Assembly: GCA_949825065.1 (NCBI GenBank)
Contig: OX463864.1
Coordinates: forward strand, 16,009,327-16,073,326
Length of the DNA stretch: 64,000 bases
Direction: 5' to 3'
From: Odontocerum albicorne
Lineage: Eukaryota; Arthropoda; Insecta; Trichoptera; Odontoceridae
The notes under the pieces are model-generated. The model had not been told where the DNA came from and made no database searches. It worked only from the letters and a program-made list of their open reading frames with translations. Shown in pieces: positions 10,701 to 25,700 of the stretch. The translations under genes were made by a program, and so were the position numbers. Position 1 is the stretch's first letter. Every line of letters begins with the position of its first letter.

Positions 10701-13700
10701 TCATCACTATGGATGAGACTTGGGTCTACCACCATGATCCTGAATCAAAACAAGAGGCTAAGGAGTGGTGTGAACCAGATACTTTGACTCCGAAGCGAGT
10801 TTGTGTCCAGAAATCGGCCAAGAAGGTGTTAGCGTCAGTTTTTTGGGATGCAAAAGGAATTTTATTGATAGATTATCTCCAAACTGGTAAGACAATCAAC
10901 TCTGATTATTATTGTGACCTTTTGGACCAGTTGGATGAAAAAAGTTGTGAAAAAAGACCCGGTTTGCAGAAGAAAAAAATCATTTTTCATCAAGACAATG
11001 CACCTGCTCACACAGCTCAAAAAACCATCGCGAAAATCAGTGAATTGGGGTACGAATTGTTGCAGCATCCACCCTATTCGCCAGATTTAGCTCCCTCTGA
11101 CTTCTGGCTGTTCTCACACCTCAAAAAATTCCTTCGTGGAAAGCATTTTTCATCAAACGAAGAGGTTATAAACGTCGTAGAGGAGACAACAAAGTGATGG
11201 GACAACAAAGTTGGAAGATCGTTGGACCAAGTGTATTGATCTTATGGGAGACTATACTGAGCAATAAAAGTGATTTCCCCCCCAAAAAAATGTATTTTCA
11301 TTCCGCTTTCAAAACTTTTTGACAAACCTAGTATACACATAGAAAGGAGATTTCTATACTGCATTATTTTCTTATGCCTTTATTCTGTCATGTATTGTTT
11401 TTCTACATATTCTACGCAACAATCCCATTTATGTTAGTTTCATCGCTTTTTTGTCACGTCATTAACAGTATTTTGAATTGTAAATTTTAAATATAAACAC
11501 AGTTTTAGGTATCCTCTATACTATTTGTGCCAACCAGGCAATTGCGTGATGAATTCAGGTAGATCAAAATGAAAAAAAACACGCTTTTTTTAAATTTAGA
11601 AACATGCAGTAATAAAGAAACATTTTGTGCTGAAATTTTATACTCTTGTTTCGGATCAACTTATTTATGCAAATCGCGATTATTGCGGTTGAAAATTGTT
11701 AAATTTACTGTAAATATCGAAATACTTAACCGGTTAGGTGCCTTAAGCGAGTTTACTCGCTCTCTGTTGCCGTGCCCGTGGGGCCAGCCATACAAAATTA
11801 GCGAGTTAAATTGCTCAACTTTATGCCCGTTTCTAGCCAATGTCTAGTGCCCCTTCTATGTTAGTATAATTTGAATAATCTAAAATATGGAACATATAGA
11901 GACATCTATTGAGATGATGAATAAATACTATAATATAACAGTTTACAGTTATTATCGAATTTACAGAGATTTACCTAAAAGCTTCGCATGACAGTCGACA
12001 TGTGTCGCTAATACAGGGTTGTCAGTTTTGCATTTTACTTATTTAACCGTTGAAATTTGAATGAGACTCTCCTCAAGGGCGCTATGATTGCTATTATTGA
12101 CATTAAAAAATATTAAATAAATATATTCAAGTCGAGTGTGAGGATAGGTAGGTAGTGGCTGTGGCCATTAGATTAGTTACTTTTCTGCATCTGATATAGT
12201 TTAGTGAAACATATCTAATAAAACTACAGAAAACTTACTAAGGAAAGATGAACTACAAAGATACAGTACCCGGCTGTAAGTAATACACATTGGGCTTAAG
12301 AAAGAGACTGTCGGCCATAAACGGCTAACTTCGGCTTTGTAGAGCGTCGTCTCTGTTCACCTAGAACACTTGACAACGACTGACAAATCGCGACGGAACA
12401 CGTGTATGAATGACAGAGACGACGCTCTACAAAGCCGAAGTTATCCGATTATGGCCGATAGTCTCTTTCTTAAGCCCGATGTGTATTACTTACCGCCGGG
12501 TATTGTATCTTTGTTAATCTTCCAATATAAATAAATAAATACAAGTTTATTGATAGCAACATGGTATGTACATGATACATTTAGACACATTTCAAGAACA
12601 CATTAAAAAGAGATTACATTAAAAAACAGAAGCTATCAAAAGGTCTGGGCTCATCTAATAACATCCCCTGGCCAAGATACACCCTACCAATATAGGGCGA
12701 GCCCAGCCACGGGGACACCAGATGTTTTTCAGCCCACACCCTGTATGTGATAGTAATATATTCAGCTTTAAGTATAGTGTAGTGTATGTTCATATAATAG
12801 TGCAAAAAATGTTATGTTATAATGCTGAAATTTTTTTTTTTTGGTTTCGCAGTTCATTCTGGATGAAATTTCAATGTATAATAGTTACATATGTTAAGTA
12901 TTAATTTGGTTTCTAAATTAATATTTTTGCTACTGGTAACCGTATTGTATTATTTTGTTTGTTGATTGAGTCGCGGGATGCCTATCGGTGGGACAAATTG
13001 AGTTGTGGGGTGCCTATCGGTGGGACAAATTGAGTAGCGGGGTGTCTGTCAGTGGGAAAAATTGAGTAGGGGGTCCCTATCGGTGGGACAAATTGAGTAG
13101 CGGGGTGCATATCGGTGGGACAAATTAAGTAGCGGGGTGCCTATTGGTGGGACAAATTGAGTAGCAGGGTGCCTATCGGTGGGACAAATTGAGTAGCGGG
13201 GTGCCTATCGGTGGGACAAATTGAGTAGCGGGGTGCCTATCGGTGTGACAAATTGAATAGCGGGGTGCCTATCGGTGGGACAAATTGACGGTTTTATTGA
13301 AATTTCGAAGATCCTTTTTTTTTTTTTCATGTTGGGTGATTCATTTTTGTTTTAATAGAAGCGTTGTCTGTATCTCAACTGTATGGTGTTATTATTAAAA
13401 CAGGAAAAAGTTATCTGATGCAATTGGCAAGGATTTTTGAAGTTGTGGAGAGCTGGTTTTTCCTGCCGAGAGGGCTTGCCGCCTTTCCAAAGAAAGAATT
13501 AATGCTTTCTCTGTAATGGAAGAAAAATCTAAACCTGGCAATTAGGTTTATATTTCCATTAAATAAATTGTTTTTAAAAAGTTAATTGTTTCTTGAAGAT
13601 GATTTTGGTTTTCGAAATCACGTGACTATAAGGATTCCCATATTTTATTTATATATACCAGGGGTGGTCAACTTGTTTTCTGTCACTAACGACTTTTTAT

Positions 13701-16700
13701 AAAAAAAATTGGGTATTGACTTTCTAAAAAAAAAAGCCCCGATCGACTTTTTACGTAAAAAGTAGTCATGATCAACTTTTTACGTAAAAAAATAGTCATG
13801 ATCAACTTTTTATGTAAAAAAATAGTCATGATCAACTTTTTACGTAAAAAAAATAGCCATGATCTTTCGAATTCGCCAAATTTAACGCATTTAATACGTA
13901 ACCCACATATTAAAAATTTAACACGTAACCCACATGTTAAAAATTTAACACGTAACCCACATGTTAAAAATTTAACACGTAACCCACATGTTAAAAAAGA
14001 ATAACTAATAACTAAAAGTCAATAAGTATGACCGGAATTTATTTTGCTAAAAAAATATTAAGGAAACATATACATACATGCTAAATTAAATACGTACATT
14101 TATTTGGAGTAGACATATCTACATATTAAAAAAGGATAACTAATTGACTGCGTTGACAAGTGCATGCGCGTAGTGAGATTTGGCAACGTCGACCAGCTAA
14201 CAAAAACGACCGTGATCAGCTAAAAAATACTTCCCGCTTGACCGCTTGCTGTTCCTGATATATATCACCACGCTGTCTCCCTGTCGGGGTAGAAAGGGGA
14301 GAGTGCCACACTTCTATTACGACACACATCTTTTGCCTCTTCTACGAGTATCCATACAACTCCTACGATTTATTTATTGCTATCAAAAATGATAATGATA
14401 TATTTATTGCTATCAAAATATGTGTTTTAGTAGTTACCCGTAACCACGTATACTCGTATAATCTTACCAATAATATAGCTAAATATTTTAACGCTAAGAA
14501 TACAGTATTCAAAAATATGTTCAAGATCACCCTAACAGGCATGATGTTATGTATGTACAGGGTCTTTCAATAGGGACGCTCAAAATTTGTTAGGTTAAAA
14601 CGGCCATGTTGTTAAAGCAACATCTGTCAAATTTGTTGTGAATTGTTCACTAGTGCATGGCAAATCACCATGGAAGGTTATAGCGTTGAACAATGTGTGC
14701 AAATCATCAAATTTTATTTTCAAAATCAGTGCTCCATTCGAGAAACGTTCCGCGTATTACGTGATTTTTATCCTCGCCACAACCGTTCTGCCGAGTCGGC
14801 TATTCGACATTTGGTGTCCAAATTCGAGTCAACCGGTTCCATAAATAATCAGCCAACACTCGTACTTCACCGAAACTCAAGGTCTGCTGAAAACATCGCT
14901 GCTGTGCGTGAGAGTGTACGGGAAAACTCAAGGCAGTCAATTTCTCGTCGTTTCTCAAGAACTTGGCTTTTCTGCGACTTCAACTTGGCAAATTTTGCAT
15001 CGGGACTTGAGTCTGCACCCGTATAAAATCCAACTGACCCAGGAACTTAAGGTAAATGACCATAAACAACACAGTGTGTTCGCTGATTGGGCTCTGGAGC
15101 AGTTGGAAGTTGATCCAAATTTCGCCAAAAAAATCATCTTTAGCGACGAGACCCATTTTTGGATGAATGGATGTGTGAACAAGCAAAATTGTCAGATTTG
15201 GGACGATACCAATCCACACAAGATACACCAGCACCAAATGCATCCCGAGAAAGTCACTGTTTGGTGCGGATTTTGGTCTGTCGGAATCATCGGTCCGTAC
15301 TTCTTCCAAAACGAAACTGGCATTGCCATAACTGTCAACGGCGAGCGCTACAGATCGATGATAAGCAACTTCTTGTGGCCTAAACTGGATGATATGGAGA
15401 CCGACAACATGTGGTTCCAACATGACGGTGCTACATGCCACACAGCGCATGCCACGATGGACATTCTGCACGAGCGATTTGAGGGCATGGTTATTTCACG
15501 CGGTGGCAATGTGAACTGTCCACCGAGATTGTGCGATTTAAAGCCTTTAGACTTCTTCCTTTGGGGCTATCTTAAATCGCAGGTCTATGCGTATAAACCA
15601 CAAATAATTGATCCCCTCAAAGTCAACATAACGAACGCCATCCAGCAAATTCAGCCTGATTTATGCGACAAAGTCATGGAAAATTGGACCTCCCGAATAC
15701 GTGCCACCAAGCAAAGCCGCGGCGGACATTTGAACGACGTTATATTCCATACTTAATGCCATAAAATATTCTTTCAAATAAAAAAAAAATTGTGTGGATG
15801 TCTCACACACAACTTGTTTTATTTACATTTAAAAATCGAGCGTCCTTATTGAAAGACCCTGTATAAATGTGTAAGCTTTCGGTTTTGGAACAGTTGGAAT
15901 CATAAATTGAAATTACTCAGTTGATTATTTTAAGGGGTGCATAGTTGTCATAGGAAAACCCATAGTTAGTAACAGGGGGTGTAAGGGGATAGATAATCAC
16001 TTTTTTATGACTTGCAATTTAGTTGTACAATCATCAGTAGCAAGAGTAATAAAAAAAATATTAGAGAATTTAAGGATTTTTTTCCATTCTTTTATTACAA
16101 TCAATTATTTCTCCTCTTTATGGGCCAACTTTCAGAAATGTTTTTTATTCTACACCTAATTTAATTATTCCAATTATTAATTTGTAGTAACTTTCTCTTT
16201 TTTCTATCCTCTTTGTTTCTTTATTTTCCCAATAAATTTTAATACATTTATACATCAAATTTTACATTTTACATTCTCATCATCGACATAATTTTTACGT
16301 ATGAATACAATGTATGGTTGATTTCAATCATTTCAAATTTCGAGTGCATATAAATAAATACATAAAGGCATGTGAGACGAAGACCACAGAAAGTATGGTT
16401 GGATCAAGTGAATGATATTGTTAACACGTTGATCGCCGTGTCAGCCACCGGTGGCCGACACCGAGGTATTCCAATTGGGCCGTGTCGGCCACCGGTGGCT
16501 GACACGGCATACCTAACTTCAGAGTGTCATTCTGTCCGTCGGCTACGCGCTCTGTATTAAACTTCTATTAAACTTGGCCGACACGGCCCTTTTCTACCTT
16601 ACTACGATATGGCCTTAGGATATCTTCATGGTTCTAAAAGATATACTCATGAATGTGATAGGTAGGTTATATTAAATTAAAAACGTAAAAACATTTTTTG

Positions 16701-19700
16701 GACATTTTACGAAAATCCTATTGGCGATCAATGTGTTAAAGAAGGAAACAGAAATTCAGAGGAATCATAGAAGTTTTATGATAAGGTGTATGGATGTAAA
16801 GGAGGCTATGGATGTGTGTCAAAATAGGAAAGTATGGTATCCTGTTTTCTCTGCCTACCCCGACAGGGAAATGGCGTGATGGTATGTATGTATAAATACA
16901 TAAATTCAAGATGTTACAAAAAAATATAAATAATGAAAAATTGACAAATATAACACTGGAATATGCATAATCAATTATTGGGTTGATACGAAAGTTATTG
17001 CCATTTTAAAAGTACAACCTCGTCAGTTTATTTACAAACATATAGGTGTTTAAACAATCTCTTACAACCAACCATAAAGGTGTTAAAGAAGCCTCAAGTG
17101 AAAACCAGTTTGGAACCCTTTTTTGAAAAACGGGATGCCAACAGGCATCGAACTTGCATAATTCCGGGCTGGAAGACAGGTGTCTTAGCAATTAGACCAC
17201 GATAACCTTTTATATGTATTTGAAAAAAAAAATTGTCAATTTCTTGTTATATTTTTTTCTGAAATAGGTTTTCACTGCCATTGAAAATATTTAACCAAAA
17301 CCCTTTAACTATTTCTTTACAAATATAGCTTTTATAAGACTCGACCCTTCATTCCTGACAATTATTTGAGGTTCAGCATTATTGGTTTGTTTAGACTGGA
17401 AATAAGCAGAAGTAACTAAAGTAATTTGAAGAGTTGCTTGCATGAGTGTGTCAGCAGCTGTTGTCAAACTAAATGACTGAGTATTCTATCTCAGGGTCAT
17501 CTCCCAGTCTACAAAGCCATTGTCCTTCCCACACTTGTATATGTGTCTGAGACTTGGAATTGTTCCACCAGCATTTCTTTCACCATATTCTTCGGATTCA
17601 CTAGAGTGATTAACACATCGATCAATAAGTCCCGGGACTAACCAACAGATGGCGCCTCTAATAACAAATCTATACCATTATTAGTTAGTACCAACCTATA
17701 GAAGTTACGTGTCAAACTTTCATGACATTCTGACATTGTGTCATTGAGTTACAGTGGTTTTAGTGACGCTACTTTTGCTATTTTCAAAACAATGGAAAAA
17801 ACCGAATTTCGTGTGTTGATAAATCATTGCTTTTTAACGTGTTCCTCGTGGGAAGTATCTGCCTGTGATCTGATCTGTAGCATTCCTTTGTGTATTTTAC
17901 GTAATGTTTAGTTTATCTCCTTTATTTAATGAGTCTCCTTAAGAGTAATGACTATTATTTATTATCAGAAAATTACTTGAATGTCATGTTTACTTGGTGG
18001 TGTAATCAAATATCAGTGGTTCTAAACAAAATACGTGTTTAAACATAGAAATTAAAAAACGCCGAAATTGTGCCGCGCACAGGATTCGTGGTATTTGATT
18101 TTTAACGCGGTGTACAGGTTAATGGGAAAAAATACCGTTCAAACTCAGCGATGTCTTGAAAAGTGTTATCCGGCTCTGCTCCGTCGAAAACAACCATTTG
18201 TCGGTGGTATGCTGATTTCAAACGCGGTCGTACAGACACAAATGATGCTGAACGCTCTGGTCGTTCAAATGAGGCTGTTACACCAGAAAACATAAAAAAA
18301 TCCCTCAAAATCAAGATGGAAAATCGCAAAGTAAAGTTGCGTAAGATAGCTGACATGCTGAAGTTAATATTTGGTAGTGTTAACACTATTTTGGAATATT
18401 TGGTCATGAAAAAGCTTTTTTCGAAATGGGTGCCTCGTTTGCTCACACTGGAACAGAAACAACAATGCATGGATGATTCAGAGCGCTGTTTGGCACAATT
18501 AACGCGAAATAAACAGGACTTTTTGCGTCGGTATGTGACAATGGATGAAACTTGGATCCACCACTATACTCCAGAATCAAATCGGCAGTCAGCTGAATGG
18601 AGAGCAGCCGGTGAAAGTCTTCTGAAGCCAAAAACTCAACAGTCGGCCGGGAAGGTTATGGCCTCCGTATTTTGCGATGCGCATGGTATAATATTCATCG
18701 ATCACCTTGAAAAGGGAAAAGCCATCAATAGCGAATATTACATAGTGTTATTGGAGCGTTTGAAGGCAGAAATTGAAAAAAAACGGTCCAATATGAAGAA
18801 GAAAAAAGTTCTCTTTCATCAGGATAATGCACCGTGTCACAAGTCGATGGTAACGATGGCCAAATTGCATGAGTTGAACTTCGAATTGCTTCCGCACCCA
18901 CCGTATTCTTCAGTTTTGCCCCCCAGCGATTATTGGCTGTTCGCAGACCTCAAAAAGATGCTCCAGGGAAAGAGATTTGGCTCCAATGAAGAAGTGATTG
19001 CCGAAACTGACGCCTATTTTGAAACCAAAGATAAATCGTTCTACACGGCTTGCATAGAAAAGTTAGGAAAGCGTTGGAATGAATGTATCGCTCTAGAAGG
19101 ACATTACCATACCATCTCCTCTCGTGACCATTAGATTTTTTGTCATCTTTGTTGTTATGTGTATAGATTGTTCTGCTGCATAGAATAGAAGAATGAATGA
19201 TGAAAGGTCCATTTTCAAAGTAGATGTGTCCATGTGATCATCACATGGTTGTGATCATCATCTTCACATCCCTTTCATCACGTGGTCTTACTATCTCATC
19301 TCATGGTCATACAATTTTCTGACATCTTATGTACTCAATTTGCAGAATGAAGGGGAAAAAACAACTTTTTATTTTTCCTTTTCAATATATTCACCATTAA
19401 CTCGATTACATTTTTCAGATCTTTCAATTAGCTTATTTATACCCACGAAAAAAAAAGATTTGCTTTCGCCCTCAAAATAAGCCGAAATTGCACTTTTAAC
19501 TTCTTCACCGTCCGTAAATTTCTTCCCTCGAAATTCTTTTTTCATATTTGGAAACAAATAGTCAAACTGAGCCAGGTCTGGGCTGTAGGGAGGGTGATTT
19601 GATGTTTGGAAGCCACAGCTGTGAAGAGCAGCCAATGTAGAATTACTTTTGTACACAGATGCACTGTCATGCAAAAGCAACCCTTTTGTCCATTTTCCTC

Positions 19701-22700
19701 TCCTTCATAGCTTCTTATAACTGTATCAGCAGACAGCAGCATAGTAGTTCTTTCCAGTTATTGTGATACCCTTATATTTGTAATTTATCAGCAGTATACC
19801 TTCCACATACCAAAAAATTGTAGCTATAATTTTTCCAGCCGATTGCGACACTTTCAACTTCTTAGGGTACTGTGACACCCTTTTTATATCACTGCATGGA
19901 CTCCTGCTTCAACTCAGGCTCATAATGATGAATCCAAGTTTCATCTCCAATAACAATTCGGCTCAAAATCTCATCTTTGTTTCTGCAGAGGTCCAAAAAC
20001 TGTCGTGAACATTCAACGCATTGTTTTTGAAGTGGCATGAACATTCTGGGTACCCACCTTGCACTAACTTTTGACATCTCTAAATGATGATGGAGGATAT
20101 TCGAAATGGCTCCTACCATCTCTGCAAGCTGTTAATTGTTTAGGCGGACATCTTCCAGCACAAACTTTTCTACTTTGTTGAAGAAGTGGCTTCAACAGGC
20201 TGTTCTGGTCGGAGGTCGTCTTCAATCGATTATCTCCCTTGCTTAAAAAGACTATGTCACTTGTAAAACATCTTTTTTCCAAGGCAACAGTCCTCGTAAA
20301 CTGCTAACATCTCTTCCAAAATTATTTAATGTAGTTTTTCCTTGTTTTGTGAGAAACTTAATGATGGCGCGATATACAATTTTTTCCATACTTGGGATGT
20401 CATTAACGTTTGAGATACTCTCCCGGCGATATCTTAACACGTTCACTGCGTCGAACACGGTTCCCGTGTCCATACAAAATAGCCTTGAATGTTGAGTGCA
20501 CTCATAAACGTCTCCCGATAAGGATTCGTCGCCGGTTTCATGTGTTTTGAAGACACGAAGGAATACACTTGTATATGATGTTTCAATAGAAAGTTGAATT
20601 TGATTTTTAACAAAGTTATGGGTTTTTAAAAATTCGCGAATTTTCAGCATCTCTTTATACACAGTGAACGTGTTAAACAATACTGTCAAAATTAGACTAA
20701 AACTTGGTGAATATACTAATAATGAGGCATATTATTGGAACTTGCGCATGCGTACTACCGCCCCCTCCTTAACCCCTTCATTTCGCAAATTTATTGATCT
20801 CCCCTCGTATATATACACACATACAATCATGCCATATCCCTGTCGGGGAGGGTGGAAAGGACAGGGAACTTGACTTTCCTATCTCGACATTTGTCTCTTC
20901 CATATCCATTCGTCTTCTCATACAAAGGGTGTAATAGAAATGCTACTGCCATGAGAAATAGAGATGTATCATTCTTTCTACAGCGCAATCAATTCACTCT
21001 CAATATCAAGTCTAATGATCTCGATTGCTATCAAGAGCTTTTATTCTTTCAAAATATCATTCATTCAATTAATCCATACTTTATTTGATCTTCCTCTACC
21101 TTCGTCACACATGATTTCGAAAAGGAAGCTACAGACAGCAGATCTTCTTCATCTATATCTTCAAGATCTTTTGCTTTCTCCTTCAACTTCATGTCGCACA
21201 AGTATTAAATTGTTTCTAACCCACACGTTATGACATTATGGTCAAATACGATATAGTTTGAATATTTTGAAGAAATGATTGATCTAGTAAAACAGTATAA
21301 AAATCTGCGATAATCGAAATATATACCAGGTCTGTAAATATGAAACCGGATTTTTTTTATAGAAAATTCTTTTGTACCTGGTGAGCAGCATTTGACAAGT
21401 GGTTTTTCAGTTTTCCTGATGTCTTTTTCGGTTTTCATTCAGTTCATGTGGTACCCATTTCCTCACCTTCTGGATCTTTTCCATGGCTTTCAAACATATG
21501 GAGACGGCTTCTCGTGTCACATTTAATTGATCCGCGAGTTGTTGTTGCGTTTGAGCGTCATCCTCATCCAACAATGCTTGCAATTCGGCGTCTTCAAACT
21601 TTCTCGGTGGTCTTCCATGTTCTTCGTTTCTCACGTCAAAATTTTGAATTTTTTAAACCACTCAAAGCACTGTGATTTACCAAGAGCATGCTCACCGTAA
21701 GTTTCGACAAGCATTCGATGCGATTCTGTAGGAGTTTTCTTCAAATGGTAACAGAAAATCAATGCTGTCCGCGAATTCGTAGTTTTCAGGTACAAAAACA
21801 GACATGTTCAACACTATGAAAACATATGTAGTTGTATTAAACTTGTATTGTCGTGAGTTAAAAGTCTTTGACAAATGTAAACACAAGAAAAAGGCGCCAA
21901 TGACGCGGTTTGAAAGTCACTACATTGACAACTAGAGCCACCTATGAGCAAATTCCGGTTTCATATTTACAGACCTGATATATTGCAGTAAAACTATACA
22001 TAGAGGAATGATTGGTGGTGTCTATTTTTTCGTGTTTTATATGGAATTAATTCGAGATGATATGAAAAACACATACGGGAAAATGATTCAAGTAATGATC
22101 GATCGAGATTAAATGCTTGAACAAGAATGCGAAACTAAATTAACTTTGCTATTTTGGTATCTTTTATGTATAAGGTATATTGCCAACTGTCTTATGTGTA
22201 AGGTATATTGCCAACTGTCTTTTATGTGTAAGGTATATTGCCAACTGTCTATTATTACGGAAATAAGAAAACCACCGTCACTCGGTCTCATCTCCTGTCG
22301 ACTAATTAGAAAGATTTTGTAACAAATATAGCAGGCCAAGTGCCGTTAAATGGTGGTCCAGCTAGACGGATATGTAAAAAAACAGGCAACTTGTGGGCGA
22401 CTGACAGTGGAATTGCTTGGGTTTTCCATACGCGGAAGGAGAGATGTACTCTAAATATTGTAGAATCATATGCAGAGTTGCATATGATATCCATAAGAGA
22501 TGTCTAGTAAAGTTGCCTTTCTGTGAGTGTGAGGAGATCCAGACCATGGAATATATCCTGTATATGTTTTCTGGATGTGTGCATAAGCTACACAACCTAA
22601 CAACGGACCCTGTGATCTGGTTGGATAATAAGAAGAATAAACTTTTTATTCATGTTATATAAAATGAGGTTTTTTTGTTGGTCCTGTATGATGCTCTTTG

Positions 22701-25700
22701 TTAAAAAAATTAACCTGTTTTTTCTGTTTGCAGTCCTTGAACGCAGAGTCGCTGAATGATGTCCCATTCGTACAGCGAGCATCCGTGTTATCGTCGGCAT
22801 GGCGTGCTGCCACCGATCCACCCGGCTCATCCACACTCCTGCGGAATCTCCACAGAGTCACCTTACTTTATGTTCTGCAGGTAATTGTATACTCTGGTAT
22901 ATTTTCGTTTTCATTTTGTCTTATATTAACACGAGAGCTAGTTGGGGAAATTTTGTATCTTGGAATCTTGTATACTTCGGATTATGTACGTTATGGTGAT
23001 CATCAGATAAAACAGAAAATATAAAAAAAAAACATGAAAAAAACCGGAATAAAAATTGCATATTAAAAGTAAAGAATATGTGGTTGTTTCTGTCCTTTCT
23101 GCCTACCCCAATAGCAAAATGGCATGATGGTATGTATATCAGGTCTGTAAATATGAAACTGGAATTTGCTCAGATGGCTCTAGTTGTCAATGTAGTGACT
23201 TTCAAACTGCGTCATTGGCGCCTTTTTCTTGTGTTCACATTTGTCAAAGACTTTAAACTCACGACAATACAAGTTTAATACAACTACATATGTTTTCATA
23301 GCGTTGAACATGTCTGTTTTTGTGCCTGAAAACTACGATTTGCTGACAGCATTGATTTTCTGTTACCATTTGAAGAAAACTGCTGCAGAATCGCATTGAA
23401 TGTTTGTCGAAGCTTACGGTGAGCATGCCCTTGGTAAATCACAGTGCTTTGAGTGGTTTAAAAAATTCAAAAGTGGAGATTTTGACATGAGAAACGAAGA
23501 ACGTGGAAGACCACCGAGAAAGTTTGAAGACGCCGAATTGCAAGCATTGTTGAATGAGGATGACGCTCAAACGCAACAACAACTCGTGGATCAATTAAAT
23601 GTGACACGAGAAGCGGTCTCCATACGTTTGAAAGCCATAGGAAAGATCCAGAAGGTAGAAAAATGGGTTCCACGTGAACTGAATGAAAGACAGCAGGAAA
23701 ACCGAAAAACCACTTGCGAAATGCTACTCGCCAGGTACAAAACAAAATCATTTCTCCATCGAATTGTGACTGATGATGAAAAATGAATATATTTCGAGAA
23801 TCCTAAGCGTAAAAGATCATGGGTAACTCCAAGCAAACCAGCGACATCGACTGCAAGTCCAAATCGCTATGGACTAAAGACAATGCTCTGTGGTGGGATC
23901 AGAAGGGTGTTATCTATTATGAGCTGCTAAAACCTGCCGAAACCGTTAATACTGAACGCTACCGACAACAAATAATGGATTTGAATCAAGCATTGCGTGA
24001 AAAACGACCAGAATATCAAAAGAGGTAACACAAAGTGATTTTGCTTCATGATAATGCACCATCGCATACAGCAAAACCGGTCAAGGAAACCATTGAGGCG
24101 TTTAGTTGGCAAATATTTTTGCATGCGGCTTACTCACCAGACTTGGCTCCATCCGATTACTACTTATTTGCATCGATGGGACACACACACTTGCTGAGCA
24201 GCGTTTCACTTCTTACGAAAATGTCTCGATGATTGGTTGCCTCAAAAGAGCAACAGTTTTTTTGGCGTGGCATCCAAAAATTGCCAGAGAGATGGGGAAA
24301 ATGTGTAGCTAGCGATGGGCAATACTTTGAATAAAATATTTTTTACCATTTTCATACAATAAATGTATATTTTCTATAAAAAAATTCAGGTTTCATATTT
24401 ACAGACCTGGTATACTAAGTGATGTGTATATTTCGAACAAATGGTAGGTGAAAAATTGATTAAAAATGTCTAAAACTAAAAGGAATCAATTTGCTTTGGC
24501 AGGAGGAATGGCCGAAGCTGGATACAAAGTTACAGGAAGAGCTGCGGCAGAGTGTGGAGTCGTGCGCCACTGCGCTGGAGGGATCGGGGGGGCCTGGCGG
24601 GGCGAGGCGTTTGCGTCACCTGCTGCGCACCTCCTCGCAACCCTGGCAACACCCTGTGCTGCGGGACCTCATGGACGGCCACACCCCAGACAAGGAGCAA
24701 GGTAACTGCGTCGAAGGGATTCTTTTATTTAACGGTCAAATGACGTTTTTGACAAAAAATATTAAAAATATAATAACATTTAATTCTATATTGACCCTCG
24801 TACCGAGTGTTATACAATAGAAATATTAACTTAGAACAAGACAAACTCAACACAGTAACAAAGCTAACTTATACAGTGAATTAATTCATTCCGGCAAGAA
24901 CAACTTCTTCACTTGACTTCTGTAAGTTCTGTGAGTAAGTCATATGAAAGTCTATTCACAGGGTCACATAATTTGCAACGGTACAGATTACAGGTAAAGG
25001 AATATCAGCTTGAATATAATTGTCTTTCCATGTTCCAGAATATATGTTTAAAAAAAGAGCTTTTATACCCACTTGGAAAATATGAAGGGCTGTCTTTTAT
25101 TATTCATATATTTGGCAGTTCATTGTACAAAGGTACAGTCGCTATATTTATTGCCTTATCTTTATGGCAATCTTTTCCTACAGTGACATTAATTATACAA
25201 CTAGTAAACCTCAGGTACTTCAGCCATATTATCAGATGAGAAGATACAATTGAGAGACTGGTGATCCAAGGGAAAATAGCAGGATCCCAATCACGAGACA
25301 TCATGAGTGCAATTGAAGTGCGTAATAGAAATGCTACTGACGCAAGAAATCGAGATGTATCATTTCTTCTGAAGTGCTATCAATTAGCTCCCTATATCAA
25401 GTCTAGTAATTAGGATTGCTCTATAAAGAGCATAATGAATAAGAACTATCTCTTACAATCAACCAGAAGAGAGTTACACATGTTATATCAATTTCAGGTT
25501 GAGAGGTTGTAAAGTTTTTAAGAAAAATCCAAACAGTATTAAAAAAATCAGATCGAAAATTACAAATTAAAAGTAGAATTTAAGAATAAATTCAATGCGG
25601 ACAGGAGTAACACATGTGACAATTGCTAGTTGATAACCAACCAGACAGAAGTTAGGAGAGGGATAGAGAATGGGGAATAGCGAAATACTGTGTCATTTAA

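Larger units (their letters stand above)
17626..19134 (+). mobile_element. mariner element with lost 3' end (M2)
   Basis: The left end has the mariner-type repeat AATAAGTCCCGGGACTAACC (about 17624-17643). The transposase gene starts at ATG 17792. The element's right inverted repeat is missing: after the codons for LEGHYH (about 19110) the sequence turns into unrelated DNA. A TTAA-flanked insertion sits at 17834-18122. Confidence 0.82.

Noticed and set aside
10241..11197. Host-domesticated transposase
   Set aside because: Inverted ends and TA flanks are intact and the C terminus is frameshifted, so it is an ordinary decaying element.
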